Made by a program: the position numbers and the translations under genes | From: Oscillospiraceae bacterium | GTDB lineage: Bacteria; Bacillota; Clostridia; Oscillospirales; Oscillospiraceae | NCBI GenBank assembly: GCA_031282225.1 | Contig: JAITEC010000105.1 | Coordinates: 1-8,369, forward strand | Direction: 5' to 3' | DNA: 8,369 nt | Notes under the pieces: model-generated | Database searches by the model: none | Seen by the model: only the letters and a program-made list of their open reading frames with translations | What the model was told of the DNA's origin: nothing | Part shown: piece after piece, positions 1 through 5,664 of the stretch | Numbering within the stretch: position 1 is the stretch's first letter | Layout: the number at the start of each line of letters is the position of its first letter

Positions 1-1
1 A

Positions 2-391
2 ATGCGAAATTTAACAATTTTTGCTCCGTCGCACGGGGCGCACTCCTACGCAAAAATTCATTTCGCCGTCGGCGAAAAGGACGAAAGTGCACAAACGGCC
101 GCAAACGAATTTATTCCTAATGACTATAGGTTGATATTCTGTGATTGCAACATGAGCGAAGAAGAGAGGGATATTATCATTGCGGACTACCATAATATCG
201 AAAGCAATAAAAATCATTATTTAAATACTAGGCATCTGTATGATAATCAGCAGCAGAATGAAATGCGGGCGCCCGCCGGTTCTATTAGCGCCGGCACGTC
301 AAGCAATGAGGCTCGATCCCAAATACAGCAGGAGTCAAAAACGCGCAAATGTCTCTTGCTAAGAATAGTGTTCCACTCAAAAAAACCCTGA
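2..391 (+). CDS. Hypothetical protein, possibly the C-terminal part of a longer gene
   Basis: An open frame of 129 codons from an ATG at the window edge to a TGA at 389-391. I do not recognise the product. It has no evident signal peptide or membrane segment. The middle is acidic (SEEERD near residues 52-57), then comes an Asn/His/Gln-rich stretch (about residues 66-86), and the tail is basic. Because the ATG sits at base 2, no ribosome binding site can be seen and the true start may lie upstream. Codons are noticeably more AT-rich than in the housekeeping genes to the right, which could mean a poorly conserved or acquired gene. The stop codon lies inside the terminator hairpin of the proposed opposite-strand RNA. 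It is a fairly long open frame, but coding is not proven. Confidence 0.42.
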   Translation: MRNLTIFAPSHGAHSYAKIHFAVGEKDESAQTAANEFIPNDYRLIFCDCNMSEEERDIIIADYHNIESNKNHYLNTRHLYDNQQQNEMRAPAGSISAGTSSNEARSQIQQESKTRKCLLLRIVFHSKKP

Positions 392-439
392 TTTCACACC
401 ATTGGCCACGGGTGTAAATAAAAATAGTAGGTAATCAGG
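379..439 (-). terminator. Intrinsic terminator of the small RNA
   Basis: On the minus strand CCUGAUU (439-433) pairs with AAUCAGG (393-387), and inside it ACACC (415-411) pairs with GGUGU (400-396). The structure is followed by G and a run of seven U (385-379). The inner helix can alternatively extend as UUUACACC with GGUGUgAAA. On the plus strand there is no U run after the hairpin, so it works leftward only. Confidence 0.7.
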
Positions 440-540
440 ACGGGCACGTACGAAGGGGGAGTCGGTACCACGAGAGCCCACCTTCAATTATCGCGCCCGT
501 GTGCGTGCCGCTTTCCATCTGTATGCCCCCTTGTTGTCAT
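379..540 (-). ncRNA. Candidate stand-alone structured small RNA (about 160 nt), class unknown
   Basis: A complete transcription unit is visible on the minus strand: a sigma-A promoter with -10 at 552-547, a predicted start near 540, and an intrinsic terminator ending in seven U at 385-379. No minus-strand gene lies downstream in the window, so a stand-alone RNA is more likely than a leader. Pairings seen by eye are GGCACG (509-504) with CGUGCC (448-443), and inside it GAAGG/GGG (485-481, 479-477) with CCC/CCUUC (459-457, 456-452), capped by UCG/CGA (473-471, 464-462). The pyrimidine strand 459-453 can instead pair with AAGGGGG at 532-526 near the 5' end, so two mutually exclusive folds exist. 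I checked it against my memory of 6S, SRP RNA, tmRNA, RNase P RNA, T-box and common riboswitch cores and found no convincing match. The size fits a 6S-type RNA, but the long closing helix is not seen. Confidence 0.55.
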
Positions 541-546
541 GCCCCG

Positions 547-575
547 AGTATAGCACATTGTGCGCGGGCATTCAA
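547..575 (-). promoter_or_regulatory. Sigma-A promoter of the small RNA, leftward
   Basis: Read on the minus strand: -35 TTGAAT (575-570), 17-nt spacer, -10 TATACT (552-547) preceded by TGC, an extended -10. The predicted start is near 540. The 17-nt spacing, a 5/6 -10 and the TGn element make this one of the two best promoters in the region. Confidence 0.7.
553..563. promoter_or_regulatory. 11-bp palindrome in the promoter spacer, candidate operator
   Basis: GCACA-T-TGTGC is a perfect inverted repeat with 5-nt arms, lying exactly between the -10 and -35 of the leftward promoter. A dimeric regulator bound here would block RNA polymerase. No binding protein can be named, and a palindrome this short can occur by chance. 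Confidence 0.3.
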
Positions 576-619
576 CGCTTAGAAGTAGATGTACCGCGGG
601 ACGCTTGGCCACCGTGCGC

Positions 620-648
620 TTGACAGGGATCTACCGTTATGGTATATT
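620..648 (+). promoter_or_regulatory. Strong sigma-A promoter of the AraC-family gene
   Basis: A consensus -35 TTGACA (620-625), a 17-nt spacer (626-642) and -10 TATATT (643-648) preceded by TGG, an extended -10. The predicted start is about 654-656, giving a leader of about 64 nt before the TTG start at 719. It diverges from the small-RNA promoter, with 44 nt between the two -35 boxes. Confidence 0.75.
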
Positions 649-670
649 TGTCCATGGCAAAAAGTGCAAA

Positions 671-705
671 GGCGCACGCCCATTACGGACGTGCGCCTGT
701 TTTTT
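671..705 (+). terminator. Terminator-like hairpin in the leader of the AraC-family gene
   Basis: GGCGCACG (671-678) pairs perfectly with CGTGCGCC (690-697) across an 11-nt loop, followed by TGTTTTTT (698-705) and preceded by an A-rich stretch. This has the form of an intrinsic terminator. It begins only about 16 nt after the predicted start site, and its T run abuts the ribosome binding site. It may end most transcripts early (attenuation), stop read-through from upstream, or act as a 5' stabilising hairpin. The reverse strand has a weaker T-rich flank (TTTGCACTTTTT). Confidence 0.6.
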
Positions 706-713
706 GGAGGTGA
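706..713 (+). promoter_or_regulatory. Ribosome binding site that fixes a TTG start
   Basis: GGAGGTGA is a near-perfect anti-16S match ending 5 nt before the TTG at 719-721. It decides the start of the AraC-family gene: the frame stays open back to 560, but those codons lie upstream of or inside the promoter and hairpin. Confidence 0.75.
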
Positions 714-718
714 TTGCA

Positions 719-1519
719 TTGCCGAAAGAAGCGGTCCCCGTCCAGCCACTGTTTCTCGTCAACACGACAAGGTACTATAAGAAAATAGTCCCGGACACGC
801 CGTTTGTGCACTTCTACTCTTTTATCGCCGATGCGGATCGCACGGAGGAGAGCTCTGCGCTGCCCGACGGGTGCGCCGATATGATGTTTACGTTTTCGGG
901 AAACCGCGCCGAGGGGCGCCTTTACGGGTTCGTCACGAAACGCGACCGTTTCGACTTCCCGCGCGGGGAGGAGTGTTTCGGGGTGCGATTCAAGCCCGGA
1001 TACCTGCCGGAGCGATTGGACGTGTCGCTGACTGAAATTGTGAACAGGAGCCTGGACATCGCCGGAGTGCCCGGGGGAGGGGCGCTTATCGAGGAACTGG
1101 CGGAGGCGGGAGGCTTCGAGGCGCGCGCGGAACTCTTGCAGGGCTATATAGGCGGGCGGTGGAGGGCGCACGGGTTGCTGCGGCAGTTTATCGCAGAGGT
1201 AGAGATGCGCAGCGGCGCCGTCCGCGTGTCCGAGTTGGAAGAAAAAACGCTGTACTCCGCGCGATACATAAACCGCGTGTTCGACGACAACCTCGGACTG
1301 TCGCCAAAGGCGTTCGCCCGGTGCGTGCGATTCCAGCAGATCATCGGCGCCATGAACAGCGCCAGCAAACCGAGGCTGGCGGAGCTATCGGCAGACGCGG
1401 GCTATTACGACCAGCCGCACTTCACGCGCGAGTTCAAGGAGATGACGGGCATGACCCCGCGCGAGTACTTCGCCGCTGTCGACATTGAGCGGTATAACGA
1501 AAAATTCGTATATGTGTGA
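719..1519 (+). CDS. AraC-family transcriptional regulator with DUF6597-type N-terminal domain
   Basis: A 266-residue one-component transcription factor. The N-terminal half resembles the DUF6597 sensor-like domain found before AraC DNA-binding regions, with the hallmark PDGCADMMF at residues 49-57 (family form PDGC.D..F) and GVRFKPGY at 88-95. The C-terminal half is the AraC/XylS double helix-turn-helix: first helix pair near residues 168-196 (VSELEEKTLYSARYINRVF), second near 219-250, ending in the typical FTREFKEMTGMTPREYF. The start is TTG at 719, chosen for the strong SD 5 nt upstream; it lies downstream of a consensus promoter and a terminator-like hairpin, so expression may be attenuated. 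The gene stands alone on its strand and converges with tsaD (10 nt between stops), so its target is not shown by neighbours. The divergent small-RNA promoter is a possible target, by inference only. The ligand is unknown. Confidence 0.85.
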   Translation: MPKEAVPVQPLFLVNTTRYYKKIVPDTPFVHFYSFIADADRTEESSALPDGCADMMFTFSGNRAEGRLYGFVTKRDRFDFPRGEECFGVRFKPGYLPERLDVSLTEIVNRSLDIAGVPGGGALIEELAEAGGFEARAELLQGYIGGRWRAHGLLRQFIAEVEMRSGAVRVSELEEKTLYSARYINRVFDDNLGLSPKAFARCVRFQQIIGAMNSASKPRLAELSADAGYYDQPHFTREFKEMTGMTPREYFAAVDIERYNEKFVYV

Positions 1520-1529
1520 CAAAATGAAA

Positions 1530-2531
1530 TTATAGCTCGAGGCTCGCCTGGGCGTTGAGCGACATATCGGCGCGAGTTCCCGCCAGGAATTCATAGTACC
1601 CTTGGCAGCCGATCATCGCGGCATTGTCGCCGCAGAGGGCGGCGGGCGGCATGTACAGGGAGCGCCCGCACTCAAGAGCCGCCCTCTCGAAGTCCTTGCG
1701 GATGCGCGCGTTGGCGGCCACGCCGCCGGCTATGGCGATATTCCCGTAGCCAAGCAGCCGCGCCGCACTCATAACGCGCGGGACGAGCGCGTCGCTTATC
1801 GCAGCGGACAGCGAGGCGGCGAGAGACGGCTTGTCCATCTGTTCCCCCCGCGCGCGCGCGCCGTTTATGATGTTGATGGCGGCGGACTTGACTCCGGAAA
1901 ACGACATATCGTACGCGCTGCCCTCAATGGCCGCGCGGGGAAGCTTGTACGCGCGGTCGTTGCCCGAGCGCGCGAGTTCGTCCAGTAGCGCCCCGCCGGG
2001 ATACCCCAACCCGAGCGCGCGGGCGACCTTGTCAAAGCACTCGCCTGCGGCGTCGTCGCGCGTCCTGCCGACAACGCGTATATCCGTGTAGCCTCGCACG
2101 TCGGCGATCAAGCTGTTGCCGCCGGACACTATGAGGCACACGAACGGCGGGGCGAGTTCCGGAAACGCTATATAGTTTGCCGCAATATGACCCGCGATGT
2201 GGTGGACCGGCACGAGCGGGACGCCGAGCGAAAACGCGGCGCCCTTCGCGAAACTGACGCCTGCCAAGAGCGCGCCGATGAGCCCCGGAGCGTATGTCAC
2301 GGCAATGGCGCCGATATCCCCGCGCCCGACGCCGGCGCGCCGCAGGGCGAGATCCGCCAGACCCGTTATGGCCTCGACGTGCGCGCGGGACGCTATCTCC
2401 GGCACTACGCCGCCGTACAGCGCGTGCCTGTCGCACTGGGAGAGGATCTCGTCGGACAGGACGCACCGCCCGTCGCGGGTCACGGCTGCGGCGGTCTCGT
2501 CGCACGATGTTTCAAATGACAGTATCAGCAT
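1530..2531 (-). CDS. tsaD: tRNA N6-adenosine threonylcarbamoyltransferase TsaD
   Basis: TsaD transfers the threonylcarbamoyl group from threonylcarbamoyl-AMP to A37 of ANN-decoding tRNAs (t6A), acting with TsaB and TsaE in the cytoplasm. The 333-residue product has the usual length and ASKHA fold signatures: SFETSCDET at 5-13, metal-binding HIAGH at 111-115 (H111, H115), GECFDKVARALGLGYPGG at 163-180, AGGVAAN at 268-274 and the third metal ligand D302 in CGDNAAM. Residues 136-139 read SGGN where most bacterial TsaD have SGGH; Asn at this place is, as I recall, the form of archaeal/eukaryotic Kae1. The start at ATG 2531 fits the family N-terminus. The only good SD (GGAG, 2553-2550) is 18 nt away and better placed for a five-codon mini-ORF at 2542-2525 that overlaps this ATG. 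The gene lies 10 nt after rimI, as is common for this pair. No terminator is visible after the stop. Confidence 0.95.
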   Translation of the reverse strand: MLILSFETSCDETAAAVTRDGRCVLSDEILSQCDRHALYGGVVPEIASRAHVEAITGLADLALRRAGVGRGDIGAIAVTYAPGLIGALLAGVSFAKGAAFSLGVPLVPVHHIAGHIAANYIAFPELAPPFVCLIVSGGNSLIADVRGYTDIRVVGRTRDDAAGECFDKVARALGLGYPGGALLDELARSGNDRAYKLPRAAIEGSAYDMSFSGVKSAAINIINGARARGEQMDKPSLAASLSAAISDALVPRVMSAARLLGYGNIAIAGGVAANARIRKDFERAALECGRSLYMPPAALCGDNAAMIGCQGYYEFLAGTRADMSLNAQASLEL

Positions 2532-2541
2532 AATAGGCGCA

Positions 2542-3009
2542 TTACCAATCTCCAATGTCGCCGCGCCGCGGCGCGATCGATTTCTCCATCAACACGGCGT
2601 CCCCGCCGGGCGACGCGTAGTAACCGGCGCGCAAACCTACGGTGATAAAGCCGCGGTTGCGGTAGAATTCCAGCGCTGCGGCGTTGTCCGCGCGCGCCTC
2701 CAGCAGCACTCTACTGGCGCCGGACTCGCACGCCCGCGCCTGCGCGTCGCCCAGCAGCATGGAACCCACGCCCCGTCCCCGCGAGCCCTCCGCCACGGCT
2801 ATCCTCAAAATTTCCGCCCAGTCGGGGTAATACCGCGTGACTGCGTATCCCAGCACGCGCGCGCCGTCCGCTGCCAGCATGAAGCGCGATTGTGGCGCCT
2901 GCGTCTCCTCCAGGAGCGAGTTATATGTCCAAGGCTGCGAAAAGGCCGCGCGCTCAATCTCCAAAACCGCGCCAATGTGCTCGCTCGCCGCGCGGACGAT
3001 GCGCGTCAT
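2542..3009 (-). CDS. rimI: Ribosomal protein S18 alanine N-acetyltransferase RimI (GNAT family)
   Basis: A 155-residue GNAT enzyme that moves an acetyl group from acetyl-CoA to an N-terminal alpha-amine, in the best-known case that of ribosomal protein S18. The acetyl-CoA binding motif R-x-x-G-x-G appears as RGRGVG at 77-82. The residues matching the catalytic pair of E. coli RimI are E104 (LLEARADN) and Y116 (EFYRNRGF). The RimI tail R..YY....DA..M is present at 127-141, with Gly where Glu usually precedes DA. The chosen start is ATG 3009, whose ATGA overlaps the polA stop, implying translational coupling; an in-frame extension to 3132 would lie wholly inside polA and lacks family similarity. 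Being next to tsaD supports RimI over a generic GNAT. The usual companion tsaB is not between polA and rimI. Confidence 0.92.
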   Translation of the reverse strand: MTRIVRAASEHIGAVLEIERAAFSQPWTYNSLLEETQAPQSRFMLAADGARVLGYAVTRYYPDWAEILRIAVAEGSRGRGVGSMLLGDAQARACESGASRVLLEARADNAAALEFYRNRGFITVGLRAGYYASPGGDAVLMEKSIAPRRGDIGDW

Positions 3010-5657
3010 TTCGCGTCGTACCAGCTCTTGCCGGCACGCGCCTGCGCCACAAGGGGGACAGACAGGCTCGCCGCGCCCTCCATCGCCTCGCGCAAGAGTT
3101 CTGTCGTGGCGGCGGCCTCGCTCTCTGGGCACTCGACGATAAGCTCGTCGTGTACCTGGAGTATGAGCTTGGCTCGCATATTGCGCGCGGATATGCGCCG
3201 CGCCGTGTCTATCATGGCCAGCTTGATTATGTCCGCCGCCGCGCCCTGTATAGGCATGTTCAGCGCCACGCGCTCGCCGAACATCCGCGTATTCCTGTTT
3301 GAAGATTTCAGCTCCGGAAGCATGCGCCGCCTGCCGAACATGGTAGTGACGTATCCGTCGCGGTTTGCCCTGTCCACTATGTCCTTCATGTAGGCGCGCA
3401 CCCCGCTGAAATTCTCGAGGTAACTGTCTATATAGGATTGCGCTTCTTTTACTGGCACGCCTATGTCGCTCGCGAGCGAATAGGCAGATATGCCGTACAC
3501 GATGCCGAAATTAACCGCCTTTGCCCTTCTCCGCTGGAGGGCCGTCACGCTCTCGGGCGGTACGCCGAAGACTTGGCTCGCGGTCTCCGCGTGGATATCC
3601 CCGCCGGAGTTGAACGCCTGAGTCATGCGGCTGTCGCCGGCTATGTGCGCCAAGATCCTCAGCTCTATCTGCGAGTAGTCGGCATCGACGAGCATATTTC
3701 CGTCTCCGGCCACGAACATCCGGCGCAGTTGCTCGCCCTGCCCGGTCCTGACAGGTATGCTTTGGAGGTTGGGCCTGACGGACGACAGTCTGCCTGTGGC
3801 CGCAACGGTCATTTGGAAGCTCGTGTGTACGCGGCTATCCGCGTCGGCGTCACGGAACAGCGCGTCGGTATATGTGGATTTCAGTTTCGAGAGTAGGCGG
3901 TGGTTTTTAATGAGGTCAATTATGGGGTGCTTGTCGGCGAGGCCGTCGAGCACCTCCGCGCTTGTAGAAAAACCTGTTTTGTTCTTTTTAGGCGCCGGCA
4001 GCTTTAGCACGTCGAAGAGGATGCGGCCGAGCTGCTTGGGGGAGTTGATGTTAAAGCTCTCCCCGGCCTGCGCGTAGATAAGACCCTCAATGGCGCGCAT
4101 CGACTCCGCCAGGGCGTCGCCGTATGCCCGCAGTGCATCCTTGTCTACCATGAAGCCGACGCTCTCCATATCCGCCAGCACGGAACACAGCGGCATATCT
4201 ATGTCCCTGTACACGCGCGTCAAGCCGCCGTCATCCAACAGGCGGGGGAGGACGGCGCTTAAATCGCGCGTCTGCGCGGCCGAATGCGCGAGACGCGAGG
4301 CGAGCGTGTACGAGCCTCCACTGTCCGCTCGCTCCCCGCCGTCGAACAGCGTGGACTGCTCGGGGGGCGCGCCGACGTCCTCTGGCGGCGGCGCGCTGCC
4401 TAAATAGCGCATCGCCAGCCGCTCAAGATCGTAAGATGCCTCCGTGGGCGACAGCAGGTACGCTGCCAGAGCTACGTCGAACTCCCAACCGCCGGACGTT
4501 ATGCCGAGGGCGCTTAATTTGCGCATGGTGTCTTTGACGTTGTGCCCGGACTTGCGTATGCCGACACCGAATATCTCGGCGAGCGCCTGCCCGTACCATT
4601 GGGCATCGGAGGATTTCAGTATAAACACGTCTCCGGAGCCGTCCGCCAGAGCTATGGAGTCCAGTTCCGGAGACACGCTCACCGACACGAGCGGGGACGC
4701 GCGCAACCGACGGAGCATGGCGGACGCCTCCTCGGGCGTGGCAACGCGCCTTTGGACAAACGAGCCGGACGGCACGCCCGGCGGGGAGGCGAGCCCCAGC
4801 TTTTCCGAGAACGAGTGGAACTCCAGTTTTTGGAACAAGCCGCGCAGCGCGTCGTTGTCGGGCTGCGCCAAGAGCACGCCGCCGGGCGTGAATTCAATTG
4901 GCGCGTCGCACCGTATCTCTGCGAGCCAATATGACATGAAAGCCGAATCGCGCCCGTCCGCCAGCAGCTTTCGGACGCGCTCTTTTATGTCCAGTGAGCC
5001 CAAGTCCCCATATATGCGCTCTATCCCGCCGTAGCGGCGAACGAGATCCGTGGCGGTCTTTTCGCCCACGCCCGCCACGCCGGGTATGTTGTCGGAGGGG
5101 TCGCCCATGAGCGCCTTGAGGTCTACGATCCTTTTGGGTTCAAATCCGTATTCGTCCATAAATGCGCGCTCGGTATAGTCAAAAGTCTCATTTTTGCCGG
5201 CGCGCGTTTTTACGTGCTTGACCGTGGTGCGCGGGGAGATGAGCTGGAAGATGTCGCGGTCGCCCGTCACTATGACGCAGTCCCAGCCGCCGGCGCCCTC
5301 ACATTGCCTGGCCATGGCGCCTATCAGGTCGTCCGCCTCCCATCCGGGCAGCTCGCGGCGCTCTATGCGCATGGCGTCGAGCACGCTTTTTATAATGGGC
5401 ATTTGTTCCGCGAGATCATCCGGCATTTTGGCGCGCTGCGCCTTGTAACCCGTGTATCGCTCGTGCCGGAACGTGGGGCCTGGGAGGTCGAACGCCACGC
5501 AGAGCGCGTCGGGGGCGTCGTCACGCAATAGTCTTTGGAGCATAGCGACAAAGCCATAAACGGCATTTGTGGGCGTACCGTCGCTGGCGGACAGCCCGCG
5601 CACGCCGTAGTACGCCCTGTTGGCGATGCTGTTGCCGTCTATGACCATCAGCTTCAT
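3006..5657 (-). CDS. polA: DNA polymerase I
   Basis: An 883-residue family-A polymerase for Okazaki-fragment maturation and repair synthesis. Residues 1 to about 290 form the 5'-3' exonuclease (flap nuclease), with acidic metal ligands visible at D7, in GWEADD (105-110), TGDRD (131-135) and MGDPSDN (184-190), then the helix-hairpin-helix PGVAGVGEKTA. Residues about 300-470 are a degenerate 3'-5' exonuclease domain: the expected DxE of Exo I is replaced by SVSPELDS (327-334) and Exo III Y..ED is lost, so proofreading is probably absent, as in many Gram-positive enzymes. Polymerase motifs are intact: motif A DADYSQIELR (658-667), motif B with RRAKAVNFGIVYG (710-722), motif C QVHDEL (834-839). 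Start ATG 5657 has a weak SD (GGATGAG, 5670-5664) 6 nt upstream. It follows murA by 7 nt and overlaps rimI by 4 nt. Confidence 0.97.
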   Translation of the reverse strand: MKLMVIDGNSIANRAYYGVRGLSASDGTPTNAVYGFVAMLQRLLRDDAPDALCVAFDLPGPTFRHERYTGYKAQRAKMPDDLAEQMPIIKSVLDAMRIERRELPGWEADDLIGAMARQCEGAGGWDCVIVTGDRDIFQLISPRTTVKHVKTRAGKNETFDYTERAFMDEYGFEPKRIVDLKALMGDPSDNIPGVAGVGEKTATDLVRRYGGIERIYGDLGSLDIKERVRKLLADGRDSAFMSYWLAEIRCDAPIEFTPGGVLLAQPDNDALRGLFQKLEFHSFSEKLGLASPPGVPSGSFVQRRVATPEEASAMLRRLRASPLVSVSVSPELDSIALADGSGDVFILKSSDAQWYGQALAEIFGVGIRKSGHNVKDTMRKLSALGITSGGWEFDVALAAYLLSPTEASYDLERLAMRYLGSAPPPEDVGAPPEQSTLFDGGERADSGGSYTLASRLAHSAAQTRDLSAVLPRLLDDGGLTRVYRDIDMPLCSVLADMESVGFMVDKDALRAYGDALAESMRAIEGLIYAQAGESFNINSPKQLGRILFDVLKLPAPKKNKTGFSTSAEVLDGLADKHPIIDLIKNHRLLSKLKSTYTDALFRDADADSRVHTSFQMTVAATGRLSSVRPNLQSIPVRTGQGEQLRRMFVAGDGNMLVDADYSQIELRILAHIAGDSRMTQAFNSGGDIHAETASQVFGVPPESVTALQRRRAKAVNFGIVYGISAYSLASDIGVPVKEAQSYIDSYLENFSGVRAYMKDIVDRANRDGYVTTMFGRRRMLPELKSSNRNTRMFGERVALNMPIQGAAADIIKLAMIDTARRISARNMRAKLILQVHDELIVECPESEAAATTELLREAMEGAASLSVPLVAQARAGKSWYDAK

Positions 5658-5664
5658 GCGGCGC

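Noticed and set aside
11..217. 68-codon minus-strand ORF opposite the first gene
   Set aside because: No SD or promoter, lies beyond the small-RNA terminator, and composition suggests a shadow frame.
462..486. T-box-like GUGGUACCG on the minus strand (core UGGUACC at 470-464)
   Set aside because: It resembles the T-box core, but here it falls in a hairpin loop instead of the antiterminator bulge, no specifier stem is evident, and no synthetase or transporter gene follows the terminator.
484..540. 18-codon ORF starting at the predicted 5' end of the small RNA
   Set aside because: No SD is possible for a leaderless start in this kind of organism, and the sequence overlaps the helices; more likely chance.
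560..718. Upstream extension of the AraC-family frame
   Set aside because: It covers the promoter and hairpin and lacks an SD; GGAGGTGA at 706-713 points to TTG 719.
1497..1509. Small hairpin ACGAA/TTCGT near the convergent gene ends
   Set aside because: Only 5 bp, AT-weak, no T run after it; not convincing as a terminator.
1849..1860. Alternating CG run
   Set aside because: Encodes an Ala-Arg stretch in tsaD and fits codon bias; not a repeat element.
2197..3393. 398-codon plus-strand ORF
   Set aside because: Antisense shadow over tsaD, rimI and polA caused by high GC; low-complexity Arg/Ala/Ser composition and no SD.
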